DNA of 25,996 bases from Collinsella sp. (GCA_018378775.1 JAGZWV010000023.1:1-25996), one strand, 5' to 3'; positions 1-8,591 are shown, counted from the first letter of the stretch. Numbers and translations are program-made. The notes: a model not told the origin generated them from the letters alone.

Positions 1-43
1 CCGTCGCCAGGAGGAAGAGCTCGACCTTCTCCCTGCTGTACAT
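1..43 (-). CDS. Start of a probable IS3-like transposase gene (partial, runs off the left edge)
   Basis: An ATG at 41-43 on the minus strand is preceded by GGAGG at 49-53 with a 5-nt gap, a good ribosome binding site. Only 14 codons are visible (MYSREKVELFLLAT). Upstream, on the minus strand, the sequence TGCGGACAGAAAGTTGGACC resembles the terminal repeats of IS150-type IS3 elements, and a GGACCG/CGGTCC hairpin lies at 59-75. The N-terminus resembles the first helix of OrfA-type transposases. Too little is visible for a firm call, and an unrelated gene cannot be excluded. Confidence 0.4.
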   Translation of the reverse strand, partial: MYSREKVELFLLAT

Positions 44-112
44 GCGAACCTCCAGTCCGGACCGCTTCACGGTCCAACTTTCTGTCCGCACCCCCAATTA
101 GGCAAATTTAGA

Positions 113-130
113 CCGTATTTCACCGCAACT
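113..130. repeat. REP-like arm CCGTATTTCACCGCAACT
   Basis: These 18 bases match exactly the right arm of the palindrome at 20559-20627. Here only one arm is present, between the IS3-like end and the 3' end of kdpE. It is probably a remnant of a dispersed palindromic repeat. Confidence 0.5.
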
Positions 131-154
131 CATATTGGGATGGCGGATGCCGAC

Positions 155-868
155 CTATCCCTGGATGACCAATCGGTAACCAATACCCACGTGCGTCTGG
201 ATATAGCGCGGATGCGCGGGGTCGGACTCGATCTTCTTGCGCAGCGTGCCCATAAAGACACGCAGGCTCGCCAGGTCGCTCTTGGTCGCCGTGCCCCAAA
301 TCTCGTGCAGGATAAACTGGTGCGTCAGTACCTTGTCGGCGTTATGCGCCAGCAGGCACAGGAGCTTATACTCGATCGGCGTCAGATGCAGTTCCTCGCC
401 ATCCATCGTGGCGATGCCGGCATCAAAATCGATATGCAGCTCACCGGTATCGAACGAGCCCTCGGAGACAACGCCGCCCGTCTGCGCATACGAAAGGCGC
501 CTGAGCGTCGTGCGAATGCGCGCGAGCAGTTCCTCGACCGAAAACGGCTTGGTCAGATAGTCGTCGGCACCGGCATCGAGCGCGCGGATTTTGTCCGCAT
601 CCTCGCTGCGCGCCGAGACCACGATAATCGGCGTGCCCGACCATGCGCGCACCGACTCCACCACCTTGACGCCGTCCATATCGGGCAGGCCCAGATCGAG
701 CAGCACAATGCTCGGCGCCTGCGATGAGGCGGCGGCGATGGCGGCATGGGCGGTCTCCACAGCCATATGGCGCAAGCCGTGCGCCTCGAGCGCGGCAACA
801 ATAAGATTGCGAACGGCGGGGTCGTCCTCAACGACCAAGATGAGCGGTTTTACGGCAGAGTTCGGCAC
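155..868 (-). CDS. kdpE: KdpE-type response regulator (OmpR family)
   Basis: This is a two-component response regulator of 237 residues. The N-terminal receiver domain has the acidic pocket E14-D15-D16, the phospho-acceptor D58 in LLDLGLPD and K107 in TKPF. The C-terminal half is a winged-helix DNA-binding domain of the OmpR/PhoB type, ending in the typical HPRYIQTHVGIGYRL stretch. I chose the GTG at 866-868 because AAGGAG lies 7 nt upstream and the start follows the kdpD stop by only 4 nt, so the two are translationally linked. A longer frame extends upstream but overlaps kdpD and lacks a ribosome site. In the known family, KdpE activates kdpFABC under low K+ or salt stress. Those genes are absent here, and the neighbour is kup, so the target may be the kup operon itself (inference). 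Confidence 0.88.
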   Translation of the reverse strand: MPNSAVKPLILVVEDDPAVRNLIVAALEAHGLRHMAVETAHAAIAAASSQAPSIVLLDLGLPDMDGVKVVESVRAWSGTPIIVVSARSEDADKIRALDAGADDYLTKPFSVEELLARIRTTLRRLSYAQTGGVVSEGSFDTGELHIDFDAGIATMDGEELHLTPIEYKLLCLLAHNADKVLTHQFILHEIWGTATKSDLASLRVFMGTLRKKIESDPAHPRYIQTHVGIGYRLVIQG

Positions 869-872
869 AGCG

Positions 873-2498
873 CTACTCCTTATCAAACGAAACGTCGGCG
901 GCGGGAAGTTCAATCGTAAAGACCGAACCGTGCGGGTCCGCCGCGGCAACCTCTATGCTACCGCCATGCGCCAACGCAATGGAACGGCAGAGCGAAAGAC
1001 CCAGGCCAACGCTGCGGTGGCTGTCGGCCAGACCATGGTTGGCGGTATAGAACGACTCAAAGATCCGCTCGCGGTCCTCGGATGCGATGCCCGGACCATC
1101 GTCGGCCACCGAGCACGCCACGCGTCCATCGTCGACGTTAATCGAAATCATGATATGCGAGCCCGCGGGCGTATAGGTGATGGCGTTGTTCACCAGATTG
1201 ACCACCAGCTGCACCATCAGGCGCGCATCGACGTTGACAAGCGCCGGCTCATCGCACGCCACCACCTTAAGGTCGTGCTCGCGCACGGCAGGGTTCACGT
1301 GGCGCAGCGCCTCCTCGACGATATCGTCCATGAGCTCGAGCGTAGTCGACAGACGCATACCGCCGCCCTCGAGCTTGGTGATGGCGAGCAGATTCTCGAC
1401 GGTGGCGTTGAGCCACAGCGCATCCGAGCGAATGGATAGAAGCAGGCCGCGGCGCGTCTGGGCATCGAGCACGGCGGTGCCGGTCGAGCCCTGGTCGAGC
1501 AGCACGTCGGCATTACCCGAAATACTGGTAAGCGGTGTGCGCAGGTCGTGCGAGATGGAGCGCAGCAGGTTGGCGCGCAGCTGCTCATTTTTGGCAAGCA
1601 CCGCCGCCTCCTCGCGGGCCTCCATGGCGCGGGCGCGATCGAGCGCCAGCTCGCCTTCGCTCACGATGGCATCGGCAAGTGTCCGTTCCTCGTGCGTTAG
1701 CACGTCGGGTTCGGCAACGATAGCCAGCACGCCCACCACCGAGGCGGGGTCGCTCGAGCGCACGAAGCCGTCGCCCGTGCGAACCGTCAGGTAGATGCCA
1801 TAAAACGCCGAGCCGCCATAAGTGGCATCGAGCGGCGTTCCCACATAGGCGGACGCCGAGAGCCGCGGCGGCATCTGCGGCGCCAGTTCATGCACCGGCG
1901 CGGCATCGCCCACGGCCGTGTATGTCGCACGCGGCAGCAGGTCATCGCCCTCGGCGTCGGCGCTGTACCACACGACCGGAAAGCCCGAAAGACGCGCCAG
2001 CTGCGTTGCCATGGCATGGACAATCTGCTGTTGATCGGCGCACCGCTGCAGCATGCGGTTGGTCTCGAGCACCATATGCGTGCGGCGGTCGCTGGCGGCA
2101 GCCTGTGCCAAGGCGCGGCGCAGGGCCAACGCAATCGAGCTCGACACAAGCGAGACCACGAACATGATGAAGAACATGCCGGGATAGACGCGGTCGATAA
2201 GCGACAGCGAGTAGCGCGGGTCGACAAACAAGAAGTTGTAGAGCGCCACGGCGGCAGCCGAGCTCAGCAAGCAATACAGGCGACTCCAGGTAAAGAATGC
2301 GCACAGCTGAACGGCGAACACATAGACGATCATGATGCTCGGCGCGAGACCCGGATGGTCGAGTAGCGCGCCCACAATCGTCGCCGCGACCAGCAGCCCC
2401 ACCGATACGCAGGCGTCATACAGAGGAGTGCGGCGCGTCAGCGTTGTGCGCCGCCACCAAAAGCTATCGGCAATATCGCCGTCCGTACGGACGTCCAT
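873..2498 (-). CDS. kdpD: Short KdpD-type sensor histidine kinase lacking the N-terminal KdpD/Usp domains
   Basis: This 541-residue membrane histidine kinase has four hydrophobic segments at about 30-130 (DUF4118 region), a GAF-like domain at about 140-290, a dimerisation/phospho-acceptor domain with H317 in SISHDLRTPL, and an ATPase domain with N-box NLVNNAITYTP (434-444), DDGPGI (467-472) and GLGLSL (498-503). Canonical KdpD is about 890 residues and begins with a KdpD sensor domain plus a universal-stress-like domain. Both are missing here, and the protein starts almost directly at the membrane domain. The start ATG has an upstream GAGAGGGG. It follows the small membrane protein gene and a REP hairpin, and ends 4 nt before kdpE. 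It should phosphorylate KdpE. What it senses without the N-terminal domains is unknown. Confidence 0.85.
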   Translation of the reverse strand: MDVRTDGDIADSFWWRRTTLTRRTPLYDACVSVGLLVAATIVGALLDHPGLAPSIMIVYVFAVQLCAFFTWSRLYCLLSSAAAVALYNFLFVDPRYSLSLIDRVYPGMFFIMFVVSLVSSSIALALRRALAQAAASDRRTHMVLETNRMLQRCADQQQIVHAMATQLARLSGFPVVWYSADAEGDDLLPRATYTAVGDAAPVHELAPQMPPRLSASAYVGTPLDATYGGSAFYGIYLTVRTGDGFVRSSDPASVVGVLAIVAEPDVLTHEERTLADAIVSEGELALDRARAMEAREEAAVLAKNEQLRANLLRSISHDLRTPLTSISGNADVLLDQGSTGTAVLDAQTRRGLLLSIRSDALWLNATVENLLAITKLEGGGMRLSTTLELMDDIVEEALRHVNPAVREHDLKVVACDEPALVNVDARLMVQLVVNLVNNAITYTPAGSHIMISINVDDGRVACSVADDGPGIASEDRERIFESFYTANHGLADSHRSVGLGLSLCRSIALAHGGSIEVAAADPHGSVFTIELPAADVSFDKE

Positions 2499-2526
2499 CA
2501 GCGTCCCGCCCCTCTCTCAAAAACAA

Positions 2527-2578
2527 AAACCACCACAAAGGGACAGGCACCTTTGTGGTGGTTTCCCTTGTGGTGGTT
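2527..2578. repeat. REP-like palindrome with an extra half-arm
   Basis: AAACCACCACAAAGG (2527-2541) and CCTTTGTGGTGGTTT (2550-2564) form a perfect 15-bp stem around an 8-nt loop. A degenerate second copy of the right arm, CCTTGTGGTGGTT, follows directly. It lies between the 64-residue membrane protein gene and kdpD, inside the presumed operon, so it would be transcribed as a hairpin in the mRNA. It has no T-run on the minus strand typical of a terminator. Confidence 0.75.
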
Positions 2579-2609
2579 CCAAGTGTATAGCCTTTGCAAC
2601 CGGCGGTCG

Positions 2610-2804
2610 CTAGACAAACAGCACGTGCGCGAGCAGGGCACACACGCACACCGCTCCAAATACCAGTGCCACGATCGAGATCACGCGGTCGGCCATGTCC
2701 ATGTTGGCACGATTCGTAAAGAACCGATCTTCGGCGGCGTCGACGCGCGCCTCACGCACCATTTCGACCACCGCCTCACGGCCATCGAGCGCCTTTGTAT
2801 CCAT
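2610..2804 (-). CDS. Small single-span membrane protein in the kup-kdpDE unit
   Basis: This 64-residue protein has a charged N-terminal half (about 1-38) and one hydrophobic helix (about 40-62: VISIVALVFGAVCVCALLAHV). I chose the ATG at 2802-2804 because GGGGAGGT lies just upstream. An alternative ATG 30 nt earlier has only a weak GGAG. The gene lies 60 nt after kup and 111 nt before kdpD, all on the same strand. I recognise no family. The position suggests a Kup- or KdpD-associated helper, in the way the small subunit KdpF accompanies KdpABC, but that parallel is speculative and no KdpF similarity is visible. Confidence 0.6.
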   Translation of the reverse strand: MDTKALDGREAVVEMVREARVDAAEDRFFTNRANMDMADRVISIVALVFGAVCVCALLAHVLFV

Positions 2805-2864
2805 GTTTACCTCCCCGGCCTCATGCTTATCCATCAAAAACCAACTCCGTGTAGCCGCCGACGT

Positions 2865-4892
2865 CTACGGCCGCTCGTTGGGAGCCAGGCGTTGCATCTT
2901 GTTCACGGCCTTGAACTTGGTGAACAGCGGCACGTACTCAAAGCTCACGTTGGAGTTCTCCAGGCCGTACCAACGCGCAGGCGTGCCGGCGGCGCGGCGG
3001 ATGATGTACTTGAGCGTGATGGCCGTACGCTCGCTGGGCTCCACATCGCTTTCGGGCGCCAGAAGCTTACGGATCAGGACAAACTTGAACGTGCCGATGT
3101 TACCCGGATCCTTGTAGACCGAGTAGTCATGCGTCTGCGGCGGCAGCTCGCCAGTGGCAGCCAAGTCCTGAACAACCTGACGCAGGTAGGCATTGACGCG
3201 CTGGTTGATCTTGTAGCCCAGGTACAGATGCACGCGGAACACGTAGTCGGTGCCGAACGTCTCGACCGAATAGGCAAAGGTGTGCGGTTCGTCCATGGTC
3301 TCGACATTCACAAACCACCAGGCGCGGGCGCGCTTGGGATGCTTGTCCAAGATCGAATAGACGATATCGCGGTCGATGTAGTCGGTATGGGTGTCCTTGG
3401 TCAGGTACACGACGTTGTCGCTCAGGCGCTCGTAACGGTCGTCGTCGCGCAGGCGCTTGAGCTGCGGCAGGTAGCTGCGCAGCGGCAGCAGCGTAAACTG
3501 GCGCTGCTCGACCGCCGTGCCGTTGTACCAGCACACCATAATGCCCATGATGAGTGCAGCCATGAGGATGGTGAAGTAGCCGCCGTGGAAGAACTTGGTG
3601 AGCGAGCTCACGAAGAAGAAGCCTTCGAGCAAAAGGAAGAAGGCCGCGAAGATCCACGGAGCAACCTTGAGCTTGCGCTCCTCGTGCAGGTAGAAGAAGA
3701 GCAGCAGCGTGGTGCACATCATAGTCAGCGTAATGGCAAGGCCGTAGGCGGCTTCCATATGCGCCGAGTTCTGGAACAGCAGCACCACGATGACGCAGCC
3801 GACAAGCATGACGTTGTTGACCATGGGAATATAGAGCTGGCCCTTGGTCTCGGCAGGGTAGAAGACCTGCATGTGCGGCATGAGGTCCAGACGGCTGGCC
3901 TCGGACACCAGCGAGAATGCGCCGGTGATGAGCGCCTGCGAGGCAATGATGGCCGCGACGGTGGAAAGGCCGACGGCAAACGGGCGCAGGCCCGGGGCGA
4001 GCATCTGGTAGAACGGGTTGAGATCGGCAATGCCCATGAGCTCGGGGTTGGCAGCGTTGTTCATAAGCCAAGCGCCCTGGCCCATATAGGAAAGCAGCAG
4101 GCAGCACTTAACGAACGGCCAGGTAGCGTAGATGTTGCCGCGGCCGACGTGGCCCATGTCGGAGTAGAGCGCCTCGGCACCGGTGGTGGCGAGAAAGCAG
4201 CTGCCCAGAATCATGATGCCCGCGTGGTTGTTGGGGCTCAGCAAAAAGGCGATGCCGCGCACCGGGTTGAGGCACAGCAGCACGGCGGGGTGCTGGAGGA
4301 CAAAGAACAGACCCGTACCGCCCAAGAACAGGAACCACAGCGTCATGATGGGGCCAAAGGCGTGACCGATCTTGGCCGTACCGATGCGCTGCACCAAGAA
4401 GAGCACGATGATGATGGCGAGCGTAATGGCAACGACGCGGCCCTGGTCATCGCCCAGCACGGCATGGACCGCCGGGATGGTGCGCAGGCCCTCGATGGCC
4501 GTAGTCACGGTAACGGCAGGTGTCAGGATGCCGTCGGCGAGCAGCGCGGCGCCACCCAGCATGGCGGGGATGATAAGCCACTTGCCGCAGCGCTTGACCA
4601 GACTGTACAGGGCAAAGATGCCGCCCTCACCATGGTTATCGGCGCGCAGCGAGATGAGCACATACTTGATGGTGGTCAGCAGCGTGACCGTCCACACGAC
4701 AAGGGAGAGCGCGCCAAGCACGAACTCCTCCGTCACACTTCCGATGCCGCCGTTGCCGGCAACGAGCGCCTTGGTTACATACATAGGGCTGGTGCCGATA
4801 TCGCCGTACACCACGCCCAGCGTGACGAGCATCGCCGAGATGCTCACAGGAATCGCAGCGTGCGAGGCTGCCTCCTTGGCCTTTTGTTCCAT
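2865..4892 (-). CDS. kup: Kup-family potassium uptake permease
   Basis: This is a KUP/HAK/KT potassium transporter of 675 residues that imports K+ with H+ across the cytoplasmic membrane. Family marks are the N-terminal GVVYGDIGTSPMY in the first membrane segment, the DNHGEGGIFALYSL loop, and about twelve hydrophobic segments up to residue about 440. The soluble C-terminal domain of about 230 residues is typical of the family. Length is normal (620-700 in most bacteria). I chose the ATG at 4890-4892, preceded by GGGAGG with about a 10-nt gap. A TTG six codons earlier is in frame but has no ribosome site. It is the first gene of a minus-strand unit that continues with a small membrane protein and KdpDE. 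That gives a plausible K+ uptake and sensing operon, in which Kup replaces the Kdp ATPase. Confidence 0.93.
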   Translation of the reverse strand: MEQKAKEAASHAAIPVSISAMLVTLGVVYGDIGTSPMYVTKALVAGNGGIGSVTEEFVLGALSLVVWTVTLLTTIKYVLISLRADNHGEGGIFALYSLVKRCGKWLIIPAMLGGAALLADGILTPAVTVTTAIEGLRTIPAVHAVLGDDQGRVVAITLAIIIVLFLVQRIGTAKIGHAFGPIMTLWFLFLGGTGLFFVLQHPAVLLCLNPVRGIAFLLSPNNHAGIMILGSCFLATTGAEALYSDMGHVGRGNIYATWPFVKCCLLLSYMGQGAWLMNNAANPELMGIADLNPFYQMLAPGLRPFAVGLSTVAAIIASQALITGAFSLVSEASRLDLMPHMQVFYPAETKGQLYIPMVNNVMLVGCVIVVLLFQNSAHMEAAYGLAITLTMMCTTLLLFFYLHEERKLKVAPWIFAAFFLLLEGFFFVSSLTKFFHGGYFTILMAALIMGIMVCWYNGTAVEQRQFTLLPLRSYLPQLKRLRDDDRYERLSDNVVYLTKDTHTDYIDRDIVYSILDKHPKRARAWWFVNVETMDEPHTFAYSVETFGTDYVFRVHLYLGYKINQRVNAYLRQVVQDLAATGELPPQTHDYSVYKDPGNIGTFKFVLIRKLLAPESDVEPSERTAITLKYIIRRAAGTPARWYGLENSNVSFEYVPLFTKFKAVNKMQRLAPNERP

Positions 4893-4927
4893 AAGCCGGT
4901 TTCCTCCCAACTTTAATGTTCGAAGGG

Positions 4928-4933
4928 ATTATA
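4928..4933 (-). promoter_or_regulatory. Candidate -10 box of the kup operon
   Basis: On the minus strand a perfect TATAAT sits 35 nt upstream of the kup ATG. No good -35 hexamer is found at 16-18 bp, with CATTAA the nearest. The short leader leaves no room for a riboswitch such as the c-di-AMP class often found before K+ transporter genes. Confidence 0.4.
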
Positions 4934-5018
4934 GGTAATCGGCCCATGTTTTAATGCACTGTTTTCCCAGCTAGATAAAGATTTATACAGTCTTTAGGCT
5001 ACCGCGGCGATATGGAAT

Positions 5019-5045
5019 GCAGCAAAGGAACTATCCCTTTGCCGC
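5019..5045 (-). terminator. Possible terminator of the nitroreductase gene
   Basis: Read on the minus strand, GCGGCAAAGG and CCTTTGCTGC pair over 10 bp (one G-U) around a 7-nt loop, 5 nt after the stop codon. No T-run follows, so this may be only an mRNA 3' hairpin. Confidence 0.35.
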
Positions 5046-5050
5046 ATCTG

Positions 5051-5926
5051 TCATTTTCCGAGCCAGTTTTTGAACCACCACTCCATGGATCGGCTCATCT
5101 CGGCCATAAAGGGACTGGTGTGTTTGCGGGTGTAGATATCCACCACGCGCTCGCCCACCTCGCGGGCATGCGGGCGAAACATCGCATCCATCTCGGCCAC
5201 CTGTGCATCCATAGTCGCGGTATCGGCGCGGCGATAGCGCTCCTCGTGCACCAGGTTCACCACGGGATGTGCGATTGCCGGGCGCTCCTTGCGGGGCGTG
5301 CCGATGATGAGCATCGATAGCGGCATGGTATAGGGCGGCAGATCGAGCAGCTCGGCAACTTCCTCGGCGTTCTCCACGATGTCGCCAATGTAGCAGCTCC
5401 CCAGGCCCAGGGCCTCGGCGGCAACCACGGCGTTTTGCGCAGCGATCACGGCATCCTGCGCCGCGATGGCAAAGTCGCCCAGACCCGGTGCACAACGGGG
5501 CGACTTGCCCGTGCGCTCGACAAACTCGGGCTCAAAGCAGCCCACGTGCTCAAACAGATCGATCCACTTGGCATAGTCGACCACAAATATTAGTGCCCAG
5601 GGCGCCTTGGCGATCATGGGCTGGTGGTCACACAGGTCAGCCAGACGGTCCAGCGTAGCCTGCTCGCGAATGCTCACGATGGAATACATCATCATGGCGC
5701 CCGCCGACGGTGCGCGGCTCGCCGCATGCAAGATCGCCGCCCGCTGCTCGTCGGTCACCGCTACGGGACGGTCGCTGTCATCGCGCGCGAAAGCACGCGT
5801 GGACGAGCGGTGTTCCAAGATGTCCAGCGCCGCGTTGCCCGTAGTCTCGACCGGATAGCCGCCCGCGTCCACGCCCACAGCTCCGCCGCAGTACTCGGCG
5901 CCCGTCATACAAACCTGCTCGCCCAT
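5051..5926 (-). CDS. Nitroreductase-family flavoprotein
   Basis: This 291-residue protein is of the FMN-dependent nitroreductase fold. The start of the fold is seen at about residue 35-50 (ALDILEHRSSTRAF, the usual phosphate-contacting R-x-S-x-R) and in SRAPSAGAMMMYSI. The middle has the helix AAQNAVVAAEALGLGSCYIGDI, in which the glycine-rich turn contacts FMN, followed by the hydrophobic strand SMLIIGTPRKERP. The N-terminal 30 residues are extra and hold two cysteines (C6, C13). The C-terminal 60 residues are a helical extension ending in tryptophans (SMEWWFKNWLGK). The start ATG has GAGGA 7 nt upstream. Members reduce nitro compounds, quinones or flavins with NAD(P)H. The substrate here cannot be told. 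It is divergent from the LtaS-like gene next to it. Confidence 0.8.
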   Translation of the reverse strand: MGEQVCMTGAEYCGGAVGVDAGGYPVETTGNAALDILEHRSSTRAFARDDSDRPVAVTDEQRAAILHAASRAPSAGAMMMYSIVSIREQATLDRLADLCDHQPMIAKAPWALIFVVDYAKWIDLFEHVGCFEPEFVERTGKSPRCAPGLGDFAIAAQDAVIAAQNAVVAAEALGLGSCYIGDIVENAEEVAELLDLPPYTMPLSMLIIGTPRKERPAIAHPVVNLVHEERYRRADTATMDAQVAEMDAMFRPHAREVGERVVDIYTRKHTSPFMAEMSRSMEWWFKNWLGK

Positions 5927-6140
5927 AGCTCTATCCTCGCTAATTCTTTAAGAAGCCTTTACGTTTCCGTGTAATTCCCGTCCATTATCGCGCAGGTCGC
6001 CACTCCATTGCGCCACACCGCCACACGTGCGCGTTAATATGGCTGGTTGTTGTGCGCAGCCACCAATTGCAGCGCATATCTTGGTAACAATCGGGTAAAC
6101 CCCCGCTTTCGTAGGTTTTAAGTTTGTGAGGAGTCTCAGC

Positions 6141-8441
6141 ATGTTCGCTGCCGCCATCTCGCTCGTCGGTCTTGCGGCGACCGTCTACCTTGTCTTGCGC
6201 GAGGCCAAGGCCATTCGCGCTCAGTCGGGCACCGTTGCCAAAAGCGCTCTTGGGTGGAGCGTCGCCTTCGGCCTGTTCCAGGTCTTTTTGACCGTTTGGG
6301 GCGCCATTGGCCTCGTCGCCCAAAACGAGCCGCTCGCCTTTGTGATGCTCATCCTGACCAACGCCATCCTCACCGGCTGCGCTTGGGCCAGCATCGCACG
6401 CGACCGCATCGCCCCGCGCGTCTTTGCGTTCGCCGCGCCCGACGCCCCCGCCCCCACCGGCAAGCTCGCCCGTCTGCGCGGCGCCTTTGTGGGCAAGCCA
6501 CTCGTCGCCGCCGTCCTGTGTCTGCTGCTCGCCGGCGTCTTTGCGCTGCTGGGCATGGAAGTCTCGTCCAACCACGACTTTACCTGGGTCTACCCCCTGT
6601 GCATCCTGCTCGAGTGGGCCATCATCACCGTGCTCATGACCGGCTTGTTCTTCCTGTTCCAGCGCCACGGCGCAGCTCCGGCCGTCCTGGCCTTCGCCCT
6701 CTTTATCCTGGGCATTGCCGAGTTCTTCGTCATCACGTTTAAATCCATGCCCATCCAGCCGGGCGACCTTTCGGCCATCTCCACCGCCGCCGCGGTCGCC
6801 GGCACCGGCTACACCTTCTCGATCTCACTGTTCTGCGTGCTGTCCATGGGCTTTACCGCCATCGCCATGCTGCTGTGCGAGTACGCCGGCCTGGTGGCAC
6901 CGCACCGTCAGAAGGGCGCCGCCAACGCCAAGCGCATGCTGCTCACCAACCTGCTCGTGGCGGTGCTGTGCCTGGGCGGCGTGACCGCGCATGTCACGCT
7001 CATCGACTACTACAACACCCTCGGCATCACCGTCTACACCTGGCGCCCGCTCGAGAGCTACTGGCGCGAGGGCTACCTGCCCGCTTTCATTAGCGCAGCG
7101 CAGTCCATCAAGCCGCCCAAACCCGCCGACTACTCCGTCGACGATGCCAAGGCCACGCTCAAAAAGTACGCCAAGGCCTACGACAAGTCCGACGCCGCCA
7201 AGAGTGACGAGCGCACCGCCGCAAAGGAGCAGTTCGACAGCGAGAAGCCCACGGTCATCGCCATCATGAACGAGACCTTCTCGGATCTGTCGATCTACCA
7301 GAACATGCGCGCCGGCTACGAGGGTCCGCAGTACTTTAAGAACCTGTCCAACTGCCTCAGCCGCGGCAAGCTCTACGTGAGCGCCTACGGCGGCGGCACC
7401 GCCAATACCGAGTTTGAGTTTATGACCGGCAACTCCATGGCCAACCTGGGCTCGGGCGTGTACCCCTACACCATCTACAACATGGAAACGACCGGGAATC
7501 TGGCAGAGCAGTTCAAGTCGCTCGGCTATTCCACCACCGCCATGCACCCCAACCACGCGACCAACTGGAACCGCGAGAACGTGTACAAGGACTTTGGCTT
7601 TGACCAGTTCCTGTCCATCAACGATTTCCAGGGCGCCGATACCCTGCGCGGTATGGTGACCGACCAGGCGACCTACGACAAGATTCTTGAGCTGCTCGAC
7701 CAGAACGCCGATCCGCAGTTTATCTTCGACGTGACCATGCAGAACCACTCGGGCTACGACACGGGCCTGCTGCCGGCCGACAAGCAAATGCACCTGAACA
7801 TCGACACGACCGACCTGGACGCTAAGACCGTCGAGGACGGCACGCTCTCCGATGTCGACGAGTATGTCTCGTGCATCGAGCAGTCCGACCAGGCGCTTCG
7901 CTACTTCCTCAACGCCTTGAGCAAGCTCGACCGTAAGGTAGTCGTGGTGTTCTGGGGCGACCACCAGCCGTTCTTCCCGTCCAAGTTCAACGACAAGTGG
8001 TTTACCGGCGAGGACGATGCCACGCACCAGGAACGTCTGTGGCAGACCGACTACATCATCTGGGCCAACTACGACGTTGCCGGCTGCGACCAGACGAGCG
8101 AGGTCGACGACCTGTCCACCAACTACCTGTCCACCCAGCTGATGCAGCTGATCGGTGCCCCGCTTTCCGACTATCAGAAGGCGCACATGACGCTGCGCGA
8201 GTCGCTGCCCGCCATCAACTCGGTGGGCTACGAGGACGCCAGCCTGCGCTGGGCGCTCTCCTCCAACGTCACCGGTGACGACGCCGCCGCGGCAGCCGCC
8301 ACCAAGGCGCGCGAGGATTACGCCAAGATGCAGTACTACGAGATGTTCCGCGACGGCAAGAACGTCTACACCAAGCACTTCCAGACCGAGGCCAACGAGA
8401 CCGACCCCAACCTGGCGCCGGGCACGACCAAGATCAAGTAA
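6141..8441 (+). CDS. LtaS-type phosphoglycerol transferase / sulfatase-family membrane enzyme
   Basis: This 766-residue membrane protein has about seven hydrophobic segments in residues 1-290 and an extracellular alkaline-phosphatase-superfamily domain from about 365 to 690. Catalytic marks are E378 and T379 in MNETFSD (metal ligand and nucleophile), the TEFEFMTGNSM motif (423-433), HPNH (469-472), QNHSGYD (534-540) and WGDHQP with D607 and H608. LtaS family members move glycerol phosphate from phosphatidylglycerol onto lipoteichoic acid or a related wall glycan, outside the membrane. This protein is longer than LtaS proper (about 640) and has an alanine- and acid-rich C-terminal tail, so its polymer may differ. 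I chose the ATG at 6141 because GAGGAG lies 7 nt upstream. A GTG 15 nt earlier overlaps that site. The first structured 3' element begins 20 nt after the stop. Confidence 0.85.
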   Translation: MFAAAISLVGLAATVYLVLREAKAIRAQSGTVAKSALGWSVAFGLFQVFLTVWGAIGLVAQNEPLAFVMLILTNAILTGCAWASIARDRIAPRVFAFAAPDAPAPTGKLARLRGAFVGKPLVAAVLCLLLAGVFALLGMEVSSNHDFTWVYPLCILLEWAIITVLMTGLFFLFQRHGAAPAVLAFALFILGIAEFFVITFKSMPIQPGDLSAISTAAAVAGTGYTFSISLFCVLSMGFTAIAMLLCEYAGLVAPHRQKGAANAKRMLLTNLLVAVLCLGGVTAHVTLIDYYNTLGITVYTWRPLESYWREGYLPAFISAAQSIKPPKPADYSVDDAKATLKKYAKAYDKSDAAKSDERTAAKEQFDSEKPTVIAIMNETFSDLSIYQNMRAGYEGPQYFKNLSNCLSRGKLYVSAYGGGTANTEFEFMTGNSMANLGSGVYPYTIYNMETTGNLAEQFKSLGYSTTAMHPNHATNWNRENVYKDFGFDQFLSINDFQGADTLRGMVTDQATYDKILELLDQNADPQFIFDVTMQNHSGYDTGLLPADKQMHLNIDTTDLDAKTVEDGTLSDVDEYVSCIEQSDQALRYFLNALSKLDRKVVVVFWGDHQPFFPSKFNDKWFTGEDDATHQERLWQTDYIIWANYDVAGCDQTSEVDDLSTNYLSTQLMQLIGAPLSDYQKAHMTLRESLPAINSVGYEDASLRWALSSNVTGDDAAAAAATKAREDYAKMQYYEMFRDGKNVYTKHFQTEANETDPNLAPGTTKIK

Positions 8442-8460
8442 CGGCGCGTCTTAACTGGTT

Positions 8461-8591
8461 CGTCTGCCCGACGGCGCGGAATGTAAGGTTCCCTGCTCGG
8501 ACAGTCCTGCGCAAGACGGAGGCTACATTAAGTGGCCTCCTTTGCGTGCGGAACTCGCGATGAACCTTACATACCTCCGCCCGGACAGACG
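8461..8591 (+). repeat. Structured 3' stem-loop element, copy A
   Basis: The outer arms are 8461-8490 and 8563-8591. The strongest pairing is GTAAGGTT with AACCTTAC and CGTCTG with CAGACG, with mismatches between. Inside are the conserved strings CAGTCCTGCGCAAG and TTTGCGTGCGGAACTCGCGA and an inner hairpin (GGAGGC to GTGGCCTCC). The roughly 70-nt core is about 90% identical to copy B, although the arms are unrelated to B. It starts 20 nt after the stop of the LtaS-like gene and is in the same sense. It contains no T-run, so a plain intrinsic terminator is unlikely. Confidence 0.75.

Noticed and set aside
2553..4916. Long 787-codon plus-strand frame antisense to kup
   Set aside because: It is a shadow of GC-rich coding sequence. 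Kup on the minus strand has clear family motifs, and the antisense protein has low-complexity His/Gln/Arg content.
4893..5050. c-di-AMP (ydaO-type) riboswitch upstream of kup
   Set aside because: Only about 30 nt lie between the best -10 box and the start codon, and the conserved motifs are not visible.
6825..8378. 517-codon minus-strand frame antisense to the LtaS-like gene
   Set aside because: It is a shadow frame rich in Val/Gly/His, while the plus strand has intact catalytic motifs.
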